A stretch of 64,000 nucleotides of DNA from Actinomycetota bacterium (GTDB lineage: Bacteria; Actinomycetota; Thermoleophilia; Solirubrobacterales; 70-9): positions 1 to 64,000 of the forward strand of contig JAFDWB010000070.1 in assembly GCA_018268675.1 (NCBI GenBank), read 5' to 3'. Below, piece by piece: positions 33,572 through 41,349 of this stretch. Numbering within the stretch: the first letter of the stretch is position 1; each line of letters opens with the position of its first letter. Made by a program: the position numbers and the translations under genes. The notes beneath the pieces are model-generated. The model was not told the DNA's origin and made no database searches. It worked only from the letters and a program-made list of their open reading frames with translations.

Positions 33572-33892
33572 ATGCGATACATCAGTGAGCGTTCTACCGA
33601 CCCCGGCCTTCTCGTCCTTTCGAGCCTCGCCGAGGGACCGAAGCACGGTTACGCGATCACCCAGGACGTCGAGGCGGTGGCGGGGGTGAAGCTCGGTCCC
33701 GGGACTCTTTACGGCGCGCTGTCGCGGCTCGAGGGCCGCGGCCTGATCAAGGCGCTCCCGAGCGAGGAGCGCCGCCGGCCCTACAAGATCACGGCGGCCG
33801 GCGCGGCGGCGCTGGAGGAGCAGCTGCGCCTCCTCGACCGCGTCGTCGACACCGGGATGAGGCGCCTGCGCGCCGCGGAGGTCGGCTCGTGA
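33572..33892 (+). CDS. PadR-family regulator
   Basis: 106 residues: LLVLSSLAEGPKHGYAITQDVEAVAGVKLGPGTLYGALSRLEGRGLI is the PadR winged helix, followed by the wing EERRRPYKITAAGAAAL. Its stop overlaps the GTG of a membrane protein (GTGA). In many actinobacteria a PadR gene is followed by such a membrane partner, and the pair probably forms an autoregulated unit. Confidence 0.92.
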   Translation: MRYISERSTDPGLLVLSSLAEGPKHGYAITQDVEAVAGVKLGPGTLYGALSRLEGRGLIKALPSEERRRPYKITAAGAAALEEQLRLLDRVVDTGMRRLRAAEVGS

Positions 33893-34782
33893 GTGCCCGG
33901 CTCGCGCGCCTCGCGCTGGCGCTCTACCCGCTGGCCTGGCGGCGTCGCTACGGCGCCGAGATGGCGGCGCTGGTGGAGGACACCGGCAGCTCGCCCCGGG
34001 TCCTCGCCGACCTCGCCCGCGGCGCGGTGCGCGCTCACCTGCGGCCCGAGCCCGGGCTGGAAGCCCGGCTCGAGCCGGGCGACCGCGCGCGCCTCGGTCT
34101 CAGCTCGATCCTCCTCTGCTTCGTCGTCTTCGCCGCGGCCGGCCTCGGCCTCTACAAGACGACCGAGGGCCACGCCTTCACCGCCGCGGGTGATGCCCAC
34201 GGTCTGCTCGGCGCCGCCCACACGGCGATCCAGGTGCTCGCCCTCGTCTGTGCCGCGGCCGTGGCGATCGGCGCCGTTCCGCTGGTGGTCGTCGCCCTGC
34301 GCCAGGTCCGCGACCGCCGGGCGGTCGAGCGCGCCACCGTCCTCGCCGTCGGCTGCCTGATCGTTTTCGCCCTCGCCACCGGCGCGCTCCGCGTCGTCGC
34401 CAACCTGCCATCGGCCCCGGGCCACGCGATCGACGCCGTCGTCCTCGGCGTCTGGACGGTCATCGCCCTGGCCTGTGGCCTGGGTTGCGCTCTCGCCGGC
34501 CGCCAGGGCCTGTTCGCGATCACCGTGCCCAAGGACGTCCTCCGCCTCGCCTCGGTCTGCGCGACCGTCGTCGTCCTCGGCATGCTCGGCATCAGCCTCG
34601 CCACCGCCGCCTATCTCCTCGCCCTCCTCCGGAGCGCCCCCGGCCTCGCCGCCGAAGGCAACGGCCCGCTCGAACTCCTGAGCGTCGCCGCCTCCCTCGG
34701 TATCCAGCTGGCCGTGATGGTCGCCGTCACCGTCCCCGCGACCCTGAGCGCTGCCCGCGCCCGCCGCTCCCACCGCGCCTGA
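33889..34782 (+). CDS. PadR-linked hypothetical membrane protein
   Basis: 297 residues. The N-terminus (LARLALALYPLAWRRRYGAEMAALVEDT) is the amphipathic segment often seen in membrane proteins encoded next to PadR regulators. About six helices follow. Function unknown. A large hairpin (34792-34830) begins 10 bases after the stop. Confidence 0.7.
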   Translation: MSARLARLALALYPLAWRRRYGAEMAALVEDTGSSPRVLADLARGAVRAHLRPEPGLEARLEPGDRARLGLSSILLCFVVFAAAGLGLYKTTEGHAFTAAGDAHGLLGAAHTAIQVLALVCAAAVAIGAVPLVVVALRQVRDRRAVERATVLAVGCLIVFALATGALRVVANLPSAPGHAIDAVVLGVWTVIALACGLGCALAGRQGLFAITVPKDVLRLASVCATVVVLGMLGISLATAAYLLALLRSAPGLAAEGNGPLELLSVAASLGIQLAVMVAVTVPATLSAARARRSHRA

Positions 34783-34791
34783 CCCGGCCCC

Positions 34792-34830
34792 CTCCGACGC
34801 TTGTCCTTGTATGGAGGACAAGCGTCGGAG
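34792..34830. repeat. 15-bp-arm hairpin after the PadR-linked gene
   Basis: Perfect arms CTCCGACGCTTGTCC (34792-34806) and GGACAAGCGTCGGAG (34816-34830) with loop TTGTATGGA. It follows the stop codon by 10 bases and could help terminate transcription, but there is no T-run. It is the first of four large hairpins in the gene-free stretch 34783-35243. Confidence 0.6.
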
Positions 34831-34852
34831 CTCCTGCCGGCTGCCGCCCGAC

Positions 34853-34904
34853 GGCGCGCCCGTCCCCCTCATGCTTCGGCTGTTATGAGGTGGACGGGCG
34901 CGCC
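34853..34904 (-). repeat. ACAGCC-loop hairpin with 20-base arms
   Basis: Arms 34853-34872 and 34885-34904 pair over 20 bases with one mismatch. The minus-strand loop is AACAGCCGAAGC, differing by one base from the loop at 9037-9048. The arms next to the loop (CCTCAT/ATGAGG) are shared with that copy, but the outer arms differ and stay paired. The 3' flank GCGCCTCGGCCTG matches GCGCCTTGGCCTG after the 9022-9063 copy. Confidence 0.72.
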
Positions 34905-34948
34905 TCGGCCTGGCCGGACCCTCGGGCCCGGCCCGCACCGCGATGAGC

Positions 34949-35071
34949 TCGCAGAAACCCGCGGATCACGCGGGGAACTGCGAACTCACCGGATCCTCAC
35001 GCCGCCCCCGAGCGCCCGCCACGTTGATGGGCCGAAAACCTGCCTATATGTCAAGTTTTCGGCCCATCAAC
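34949..35071 (+). repeat. Module C copy 2: TCGCAG/CTGCGA stem, ACTCACCGG, then variable hairpin
   Basis: TCGCAG (34949-34954) pairs with CTGCGA (34978-34983), with an inner CCCGCG/CGCGGG stem, followed by ACTCACCGG (34984-34992). Downstream, GTTGATGGGCCGAAAAC (35023-35039) pairs perfectly with GTTTTCGGCCCATCAAC (35055-35071). The order matches 9226-9325, but the second hairpin is unrelated in sequence. Confidence 0.65.
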
Positions 35072-35174
35072 ATCGGGGCGAGGGTAAGGCTCACAGGACC
35101 CGCGCAGTTGTCGGCGTGAGGCGCACCGTCCCTTGCCATCTCTGTGGCGGGACGCCCGGCCCGGCGCACACCAA

Positions 35175-35227
35175 GGCGCGGCCATCCCCCTCATAGCCCG
35201 CCGAAGGATGAGGGGGATGGCCGCGCC
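35175..35227 (+). repeat. 20-bp-arm hairpin of the ACAGCC-loop family
   Basis: Perfect 20-base arms at 35175-35194 and 35208-35227; the inner 15 bases equal those of the 9022-9063 hairpin. The 13-base loop AGCCCGCCGAAGG shares GCCGAAG with the 34873-34884 loop. It ends 16 bases before the stop of the minus-strand gene at 35244, so it lies at the 3' end of that operon. Confidence 0.68.
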
Positions 35228-35243
35228 GCGAGGCGGCAGCCGG

Positions 35244-35807
35244 CTACGCCCGATCCGCCACCCGCGGCGCCACCGGGGCGTTCCACCAGCGGTCGAGCCA
35301 GCGGATGCCGAGCAACAGGGCGGCGGGGACGACGGCGAGGCCGGCGGCGAGGAGGAACCAGAACTGGAGGGCGTCGGTGCCGGACCCGATCGTGTGGACG
35401 ATCGCGAGCACCCAGAAGGCGGCGACGAAGCGATGCAGGCGGCGCCAGCGGGCGGGGCCGATCCGGTCGCGCATGTAATAGGTGAGGCCGAGGGCCGCCA
35501 GCCCGTATCCGGCGACGATGCCGAAGCCGGTCCAGACCGGCCGGTAGAAGCCGACGAACGGGATCGCGATTCCGGTCAGGCCGGGGTTGAGATAGGCGTC
35601 GCCGAGCAGCGCGAGGCCGTGCAGGGCGACCATCGCCAGGGTCGTCAGCGAGAGCGCCTCGTGGATGGCCCGCAGATCGCGCTTGTTCGCGCCCTTGCGT
35701 TCCGCGCCCATCATCAGCCCGACCGCGACCCCGGCACTCGCGAGGATCAGCGCCGCGCCGCCCGCCGCGCGGCTGGTGATCCAGAAGAGGTGTTCGCCCG
35801 CGATCAT
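35244..35807 (-). CDS. Ferric-reductase/MsrQ-like haem membrane protein
   Basis: 187 residues with about five helices. Histidines placed in helices (AIHEALSLTTLAMVALHGLALL and RLHRFVAAFWVLAIVHTIG) fit the bis-His haem ligation of the ferric-reductase-like transmembrane family. It overlaps the upstream ApbE gene by 4 bases. An electron-transfer role across the membrane, to or from a covalently bound flavin domain, is a reasonable inference. Confidence 0.8.
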   Translation of the reverse strand: MIAGEHLFWITSRAAGGAALILASAGVAVGLMMGAERKGANKRDLRAIHEALSLTTLAMVALHGLALLGDAYLNPGLTGIAIPFVGFYRPVWTGFGIVAGYGLAALGLTYYMRDRIGPARWRRLHRFVAAFWVLAIVHTIGSGTDALQFWFLLAAGLAVVPAALLLGIRWLDRWWNAPVAPRVADRA

Positions 35808-36742
35808 GCCGTGAGCACCTCGGGCAGAACCGAACCCAGGGGATCGACCACGCGCACCGCGCCGTCCGTCTCGACGATCACGCCGCCGTAGGGGAGGTAC
35901 GACTCGGCGCCGTCGGGCCCGGCGAGGAGCGCCGCCTTCGCGAACGTCTCGGCGAGCAGGCCCGTGGGCGCGACCGCGGTCGCCTGGCCGACGCCGGTGA
36001 AGGCGGGCAGGCCGCTGCCCGGGTCGAGGATCTGGTGCGCGGGACGCCCGTCGGGCCCGGTCCAGGCGCGCCGCGTGATGCCGCTCGTGGCGACCGCGCC
36101 GTCGGCGATCCGCAGCTCGTGCAGCGGCTCGCCGCCGGCCGGATCCTCGACCAGGATCGTGCGCGACCGCCCGCCGCGACCGCCGACCCGCAGGTCGCCG
36201 CAGCAGTCGACCGCGAAACTGTCGAACCCGTCCAGCGACTCGGCGAGGACGTCGGCCAGCAGGCCCTTGGCGATCCCACCGGGATCGATCCGCACACCGG
36301 GTGGGCGCGAGACGGTGCGGGCGCGATCGTCGACCGCCAGGAGGCACCAGGCGGCGCGCCGGCTCGGCGCCGCCGGGTGGGGAGGGGGCGACTCCCGGTC
36401 GGCGCCGCGGGGATCGAACTCGCGCGAGTCGGCATAGCCGGCCGCCTCGATCTCGCCGACCAGGGTCGCGTCGACGAGCCCGCCGCTGCGCTGCCCGGCG
36501 GCGCGCGCGGCGGCGACCAGCCGGCGCAGGAGCGGCGAGGCGGGTGCCTCGGGGCGCGGATCGCGGTTGAGCCGGGAGAGCTCGCTCTCGGGATCGAAGC
36601 GGGAGAGCGTGCGGTGCGCCTCGAGCAGCGCCTGCCGCGCGTCGCCCACCGCCGCGGCCGCCGCCTCGCCGTCGCGGTCGCCGACCCGCACCGCGCACCG
36701 CCCGCCGAAGCACTCGAAGCTCTCGACCGCCTCCCGCCTCAT
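35804..36742 (-). CDS. apbE: FAD:protein FMN transferase, ApbE family
   Basis: 312 residues. Family motifs are LSRFDPESELSRLNR, RIDPGGIAKGLLADVLAE, DCCGDLRVGG, GAVATSG and HQILDPGSGLPA. The usual Thr of the last motif is Ser here. ApbE attaches FMN to a Thr/Ser of target proteins. No lipoprotein signal is visible in this start, unlike many secreted ApbE proteins. The neighbours (acidic single-pass protein upstream, haem membrane protein downstream) are likely parts of one extracytoplasmic electron-transfer unit. Confidence 0.9.
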   Translation of the reverse strand: MRREAVESFECFGGRCAVRVGDRDGEAAAAAVGDARQALLEAHRTLSRFDPESELSRLNRDPRPEAPASPLLRRLVAAARAAGQRSGGLVDATLVGEIEAAGYADSREFDPRGADRESPPPHPAAPSRRAAWCLLAVDDRARTVSRPPGVRIDPGGIAKGLLADVLAESLDGFDSFAVDCCGDLRVGGRGGRSRTILVEDPAGGEPLHELRIADGAVATSGITRRAWTGPDGRPAHQILDPGSGLPAFTGVGQATAVAPTGLLAETFAKAALLAGPDGAESYLPYGGVIVETDGAVRVVDPLGSVLPEVLTA

Positions 36743-37170
36743 GACTGGCTCGTCACCAGCGGTTCGGTTTCGACCGCTTCGACTTCCGGTTCGGCTTCGA
36801 CGGTTTCGACTTCTTCGACTTCCGGGCTCGCGGGGCCGACTTCGGTTCCTTCGACTTCCGCTTCCGCCGCCGCTTCTTCTTCGCGCGCCAGTTCGTTCGC
36901 GGCGCCCTGTTCGGTTTCCACTTCGCGCGGGTCGGTGGTTTCGACTTCTCGGCGCGTGCTCGCGGTGGCTTGCGTCTTCGCGACCTTCTTGCCCGACAGC
37001 GCCGGGTCGTTGCCGGTCGCCATCTGCACGAAGACGATCCCCCAGAGCAGCGCGAAGCAGGCCAGGGAGATCGCGAGGACCCGCCCCCGCAGGTGCCCCG
37101 CCCGCTGCCGCTGTTCCGCCAACCGCCGGCCGGCCTGTCGCTTCAGTTCCTGTTTCCTGATCGGGTCCAT
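36739..37170 (-). CDS. Single-pass membrane protein with acidic repeat tail
   Basis: 143 residues. A basic N-terminus (KRQAGRRLAEQRQRAGHLRGR), one helix (VLAISLACFALLWGIVFVQM), then about 90 residues rich in Glu, Ala, Thr and Val with repeated VETEP-like units (EVEEVETVEAEPEVEAVETEP). Its stop overlaps the ApbE start. The tail is low complexity; no FMN-attachment motif was recognised with confidence. Confidence 0.65.
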   Translation of the reverse strand: MDPIRKQELKRQAGRRLAEQRQRAGHLRGRVLAISLACFALLWGIVFVQMATGNDPALSGKKVAKTQATASTRREVETTDPREVETEQGAANELAREEEAAAEAEVEGTEVGPASPEVEEVETVEAEPEVEAVETEPLVTSQS

Positions 37171-37197
37171 GACTCCAGGTTGCCTCCGTCCCGATAA

Positions 37198-37213
37198 GTC
37201 CGCCTAAGCGGAC
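37198..37213 (-). terminator. Short stem-loop between two membrane-protein genes
   Basis: GTCCGC (37198-37203) and GCGGAC (37208-37213) pair around a four-base loop, 14 bases downstream of the minus-strand gene ending at 37227. On the minus strand it is followed by TTATC only, so it would be a weak terminator at best. Confidence 0.3.
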
Positions 37214-37226
37214 CCTGTGAGTTTTC

Positions 37227-37856
37227 TCAGAACCACGGCTTGCCCACCGAGAGGGCGAGGAAGCCGAGGGCGAGGCCGAGCACGAGCGCCGCCGAGATCG
37301 CGCTCACCCGCATCCCGACGCCCGCCAGGCGAGCCTCGCGGGGGCCGTTCCGACGCCAGTCGGCGCTCGCCAGCCGCGGCAGCTCGAGCAGATGGCCGAG
37401 CACGTGCAGCGACATGAACCCGATCCAGGCGATGAAGCTCACCTTGTGGGCGAGGATCAGCGTGCTGCTCGGGGGGCCGACGAAGAGCAGGGCGACGCCG
37501 GTCGCGAACACGGCGACCGTGGTGAGGACGACACCCGGCGCCAGCACCCGGAGCACGAAGGGCGGCGGCCCCTTGCGCACGTACGGCCGGTCGTGGGTGT
37601 AGTACCGGGCGAACCGATATCCGGTGCTGCCGAGCTTCAGCGCCACCGGCGGGATCAGCAGCAGCCCGATGAAGAAGTGGGCGCCGAGCATCTGGCCGAT
37701 GAAGAGGATCGTGACCCCCTCGGCGGCGAGCAGCGCGAGCAACACCACGCCGACGGCCCCGGTCAGCCGGCCATTTCCGGTGACCCCGCCGGTGCGAGGC
37801 GCGACCCGCGCTTCGCGGTCGCCAAGTGAGGCGGCGGTGGAGTCGAACACACACAC
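37227..37856 (-). CDS. Cytochrome-b-like membrane protein
   Basis: About 209 residues with four main helices and helix histidines in MLGAHFFIGLLLIPPVALK, LILAHKVSFIAWIGFMSLHVLGHLLELP and a YTHDRPYVRKG loop. The pattern resembles small di-haem cytochrome b-type membrane proteins (DUF4405-like). GTG 37856 or a GTG two codons later may be the start. A GAGACCTCTC palindrome lies about 40 bases upstream. It is followed by the ApbE/haem protein genes in the same direction. Confidence 0.65.
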   Translation of the reverse strand: MCVFDSTAASLGDREARVAPRTGGVTGNGRLTGAVGVVLLALLAAEGVTILFIGQMLGAHFFIGLLLIPPVALKLGSTGYRFARYYTHDRPYVRKGPPPFVLRVLAPGVVLTTVAVFATGVALLFVGPPSSTLILAHKVSFIAWIGFMSLHVLGHLLELPRLASADWRRNGPREARLAGVGMRVSAISAALVLGLALGFLALSVGKPWF

Positions 37857-37895
37857 TATGTTCGAGAGACCGCATGGGTTCCCCTTAAGCGCGGG

Positions 37896-37910
37896 GTGAG
37901 ACCTCTCTTA
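37896..37910 (-). promoter_or_regulatory. Operator-like site GTGAGACCTCTCTTA
   Basis: The sequence sits 40 bases upstream of the minus-strand start at 37856. It is almost the same as GTGAGACGTCTCTAA at 41212-41226, 38 bases upstream of the phosphodiester glycosidase gene. The two-component regulator encoded between them (39074-39742) is the obvious candidate binder. Confidence 0.45.
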
Positions 37911-37943
37911 CTTTCGGCGGCCGCCCCGGGAGCGGCGATCCGC

Positions 37944-39077
37944 TCACCGCAGTCCCGGCAGCTCGAAGCTGACCCGGGCGCCGCCCAGGGGCGACTCCTC
38001 GGCGCGGATCGTGCCACCGTGCGCCTCGACGATCGTGCGGGCGATCGCGAGGCCGAGGCCGGCGCCGCCGGCGGCGCGGGCGCGGGCGGCGTCGCTGCGG
38101 TGGAAGCGGTCGAAGACGCGCTCGCGCTCGGCGGGCGGGATGCCCGGTCCGTCGTCGTCGACGTCGATCCGCAGTCGGTCGCCGGCGGCGGTCGAGGACA
38201 CCTGGACGGTGCCCGCGGGCCCGGCGTGGCGGCGCCCGTTCTCGACCAGGTTGCGGACGACGCGGGCGATCATGTCGGGGTCGGCGTCGATCCGGCCCAC
38301 CGCGAGCGCGCCGAGCCGGGCGCCCCCCGGGGCGGCGGTGGAGGCCTCGCGGAGGAAGGCGGCGGCGTCGAGCTCGCGGCGCACCGGGCCGACCCCCTCG
38401 TCGAGCCGCGCCAGGGCGAGGAGTTCGTCGACCAGCCGTTCGACCCGGCCCAGCTCGGCGAGGGTCGCCGCCTCGACCCGGCGCACGGCGTCGGTGTCGG
38501 GGTTCCGTTCGCGGCCCAGCACTTCGATCTGGCCGCGGATCGCGGTGAGCGGGCTGCGCAGCTCGTGCGAGGCATCGGAGACGAAACTGCGCTGCCTCGC
38601 GAAGGCGTCCTCGAGGCGGTCGAGCATGTGGTCGAAGGAGTCGCCGAGGACCCGGAGCTCGGCCGCCGCGGTCGGGTCGACGTCGATCCGTGGGCTGAGG
38701 TCGCCGCCGTCGACCGCCGCCGCGGTGGCGGCGAAGCGCCGCAGCGGCGCCGCCGTCCGTGCCGCGAGCAGGTAGCCGGCGAGGAGTGCCGCGACCAGCG
38801 CCGCCGCGCCGACCAGCAGGAAGGTCTTCTCGACGTCGGACTGGGCGTCCTCGATCGGCGAGGCGGAGTCGGAAGCGCCGCCGTCGGGAGCGCCGCCACC
38901 CGCGGCGGCCTCGGGTGCGCGCGCCTCGCGTTCCTCCTCCTGGTGGATCACCGCCGCCTCGTGCGACATCTGTGCGCGCACGGTGACGAAGACGAGCCCG
39001 AACGCCACCACGACGATGGCGCCGAAGGAGAGCGCCAGCCGGCCGCGCAGGCCGAGGCGCTCCCACCGTCTCCTCAC
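37944..39077 (-). CDS. Sensor histidine kinase
   Basis: 377 residues: TM1 (LALSFGAIVVVAFGLVFVTVRA), an outer segment of about 60 residues with a Gly/Ala/Asp-rich low-complexity part, TM2 (TFLLVGAAALVAALLAGYLLAA), HAMP, HisKA with phospho-His in SDASHELRSPLTAI, and HATPase motifs VRNLVENGRRHAGP, DDDGPGIPPAERERVFDRF and GGAGLGLAIART. The start overlaps the stop of its response regulator by 4 bases. Confidence 0.93.
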   Translation of the reverse strand: MRRRWERLGLRGRLALSFGAIVVVAFGLVFVTVRAQMSHEAAVIHQEEEREARAPEAAAGGGAPDGGASDSASPIEDAQSDVEKTFLLVGAAALVAALLAGYLLAARTAAPLRRFAATAAAVDGGDLSPRIDVDPTAAAELRVLGDSFDHMLDRLEDAFARQRSFVSDASHELRSPLTAIRGQIEVLGRERNPDTDAVRRVEAATLAELGRVERLVDELLALARLDEGVGPVRRELDAAAFLREASTAAPGGARLGALAVGRIDADPDMIARVVRNLVENGRRHAGPAGTVQVSSTAAGDRLRIDVDDDGPGIPPAERERVFDRFHRSDAARARAAGGAGLGLAIARTIVEAHGGTIRAEESPLGGARVSFELPGLR

Positions 39078-39742
39078 CGCGGTTCCCGCAACCGGTAGCC
39101 GACCGCCCGCAGGGTCTCGATCGGCGCCGGCGATCCGGGTCGCGCCAGCCGCCGCCGCAGATACCCGACGTAGACCTGCACGATGTTGGTCCCCGGATCG
39201 TGTTCGTAGCCCCAGACCGCGGCGAGGATCTCCTCCCGCGTGCAGACCCGCCCCTCGTTCCGCATCAGGTAGGCGAGCAGGTCGGCCTCGCGCTTCGGCA
39301 GCTCGGTCTGCGTCCCGTCCCGCTCCGCGGTGCGGGTGATCAGGTCGAGGCGGATCCCCGCGGCCTCCAGCGTGGTCTCCGACGCGTCGGTGCGCAGGTG
39401 CGCCCTGATCCGCGCGAGCAGCTCCTCGAAGGCGAATGGCTTGGTGACGTAATCGGTCGCGCCCAGATCGAGCCCCTCGACCCGATCCGCGACCTCCCCG
39501 CGCGCGGTCAGCATCACCACCGGCAGCGCCGGACGCGCCCGGCGCACCCGCGCCAGCACCTCGAGCCCGTCGACGCCTGGCAGCATCCGGTCGAGCACGA
39601 CCAGGTCGACCCCCGGCGCGACCGCCAGGCGGGCGCCCTCCTCGCCGTCGCTCGCCACCCGCACCTCGTACCCCTCGGCGCGCAGCCCGCGCTCGAGGAA
39701 ATCGGCGATGCCCTCCTCGTCCTCGACGACCACGATCTCCAT
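39074..39742 (-). CDS. OmpR/PhoB-family response regulator
   Basis: 222 residues from ATG 39742. Receiver: VVEDEEGIADFLERGL, phospho-Asp in DLVVLDRMLPGVDG, Lys in DYVTKPFAFEELL. The DNA-binding domain has TELPKREADLLAYLMRNEG and EILAAVWGYEHDPGTNIVQVYVGYLRRRLA. No ribosome site precedes 39742 and the preceding gene stops 17 bases upstream, so it is translated by coupling or from a leaderless message. Probably binds the GAGACSTCTC sites at 37896 and 41212. Confidence 0.92.
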   Translation of the reverse strand: MEIVVVEDEEGIADFLERGLRAEGYEVRVASDGEEGARLAVAPGVDLVVLDRMLPGVDGLEVLARVRRARPALPVVMLTARGEVADRVEGLDLGATDYVTKPFAFEELLARIRAHLRTDASETTLEAAGIRLDLITRTAERDGTQTELPKREADLLAYLMRNEGRVCTREEILAAVWGYEHDPGTNIVQVYVGYLRRRLARPGSPAPIETLRAVGYRLREPR

Positions 39743-39759
39743 CGCGGCGATCGTAAGGG

Positions 39760-39975
39760 TCAGCGACGCGGCTGCCGGCGTTTCGCGCGCATCCCGCCTT
39801 CGATCAGGTACCACGGGATGAGGATCAGGGCGCAGATCAGCCCGAAGAAGCCGACCACCCCGATCCCGGCGGCGAGGATGATCGCGAAGAGGCCGATGAA
39901 GACCCCGATCGTGATGTCGAGGAGGAGCGAGCGGCGCGCCGCGGCAGCCGGGGAGACGTTGCGCGGAACTTTCAC
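39760..39975 (-). CDS. Small membrane protein
   Basis: 71 residues: a short basic N-terminus, two adjoining hydrophobic helices (ITIGVFIGLFAIILAAGIGV and GFFGLICALILIPWYLI) and a basic tail (RAKRRQPRR). It overlaps the phosphodiester glycosidase stop by 4 bases and precedes the two-component genes, so it belongs to that operon. Role unknown. Confidence 0.65.
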   Translation of the reverse strand: MKVPRNVSPAAAARRSLLLDITIGVFIGLFAIILAAGIGVVGFFGLICALILIPWYLIEGGMRAKRRQPRR

Positions 39976-41174
39976 CAGGGCTGCCCCGGCCTCAGGTAGA
40001 CGGCGAAGAAATCGCGTTCGTCAGGGGTCAGATAGCGTTCCGGCGAGCGGTACATTTCCGGCAGCAGGTTGCTCGGATCGCCGGCGCCGGGATGGCGGTA
40101 GCTGATGAAGCTCGTCCAGTCTTCGTTGATGTCGAGCTCGATCGCCCGCACGGCGCCCGCCCGCTTCAGCACCTTCGCCAGCGATTCGACCGTCTGGTAG
40201 TTGGCCGCCGCGTAGATCAGGTTGCCGTGGGCGTCGATGCCGAGCCCGGAGCGCCACACCCGCACCGCGTTGTTGACCGTTTCTCCCCATTCGGGGCCGT
40301 CGGTGAGGTTCGGGTTGAGTTTGCCTTCGTTGATGATCAAGGGAAGATTCTGCTTGGCGAACCAGACGTTCTTCGGCACGCGGTTGCCGTACTTCCAGTT
40401 GATGATGTTGAAGCCGCCGCCTTCGTAGCCGACCACCGTGGCGATGCCGTTGACCATCGTTTCCTTGATCTTGCCGCGGTAGATCAGGCCGGCGTTTGAG
40501 GTTTCCAGCGGGAAGCCGCCGTTGAAGGTGGCGACGAGGCGTTTGCGCATGTTCGGCGGCACTTCGCCGGAGCCGCGGTGTTCGAGCGGTTCGGGCGGCT
40601 CCGCGGTCCCCGGGACGTAGGCGAGTTCGGTGCGCGACCCGTCCATCCAGGCGACGCCGGCGACGAACTGCGGGTATTCCGGTTCGCTGCGGTAGGTGGT
40701 AAGGAGGACCGGTGGCTGCGGTCCGACGTTGGCGCCGGCCTTCTGCCAGACACCCTCGCCGGGCAGTTTCGGGTGCATCACCGGCTTGATGTTCGGCGGG
40801 GCGTAGGCCTTTTCTTCTTCGCCTCCTTCGGATTCGCCCGCGCCGACCTGCGCGACGCCGACCTTCGGCAGCGATTTCAGCCCCGGGCCGCCCTTTTCCG
40901 GTTCGTTCATCGTGTAGTACCAGTTCTCGATTTCCGAGACGATCGGGTTGCCGCCGTGGGCGCGCAGCCACTCGACGCTGGCGACGGTGACGCCGAGGTT
41001 GCGGCTCCCCATCACCGCCGGGACCCAGGAGAGCGCCGCGACGGCGAGGCAGAAGATGCAGGCGGCGGTCAGCACGCGGCGCGCGCGCCGCCACAGCGGA
41101 AGTTTCTTGGGGGGACGCTGCCGCCGGCGGGTTGGGCGGGGCGGCTCGGCGGTGACCGTGGCCATCGGTTTCAC
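39972..41174 (-). CDS. Exported/membrane-anchored phosphodiester glycosidase-family protein (NAGPA-like)
   Basis: 400 residues. A basic N-terminus and one helix (VLTAACIFCLAVAALSWVPAV) anchor an outer domain. The C-terminal half has the phosphodiester glycosidase (DUF2233) pattern: LVATFNGGFPLETSNAG, RSGLGIDAHGNLIYAAANYQTVESLAKVL and AIELDINEDWTSF. The family can release sugars from phosphodiesters. It opens an operon with a small membrane protein and a two-component system. Glu is mostly GAA, as in other exported proteins here. Substrate unknown. Confidence 0.85.
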   Translation of the reverse strand: MKPMATVTAEPPRPTRRRQRPPKKLPLWRRARRVLTAACIFCLAVAALSWVPAVMGSRNLGVTVASVEWLRAHGGNPIVSEIENWYYTMNEPEKGGPGLKSLPKVGVAQVGAGESEGGEEEKAYAPPNIKPVMHPKLPGEGVWQKAGANVGPQPPVLLTTYRSEPEYPQFVAGVAWMDGSRTELAYVPGTAEPPEPLEHRGSGEVPPNMRKRLVATFNGGFPLETSNAGLIYRGKIKETMVNGIATVVGYEGGGFNIINWKYGNRVPKNVWFAKQNLPLIINEGKLNPNLTDGPEWGETVNNAVRVWRSGLGIDAHGNLIYAAANYQTVESLAKVLKRAGAVRAIELDINEDWTSFISYRHPGAGDPSNLLPEMYRSPERYLTPDERDFFAVYLRPGQPW

Positions 41175-41211
41175 CCTTGCGTAGTCAGATGAAGATTTGC
41201 TTGGAACGGGC

Positions 41212-41226
41212 GTGAGACGTCTCTAA
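41212..41226 (-). promoter_or_regulatory. Operator-like site GTGAGACGTCTCTAA
   Basis: Contains the perfect palindrome GAGACGTCTC and lies 38 bases upstream of the 41174 start, where it would overlap the promoter. The matching site at 37896-37910 and the location of a response-regulator gene in the same operon suggest autoregulation. Confidence 0.45.
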
Positions 41227-41349
41227 TTTACGCTGCGCTTACGGACGCCGCGCTCCCAGCCGCGCCGCCCGGCCGCTCGAAACCGACGTTCTAATCGACG
41301 CTTAACCCCGCAAGGCGTAAATTGGGGGCTCGCCGCCGGGAGGCCCCTG

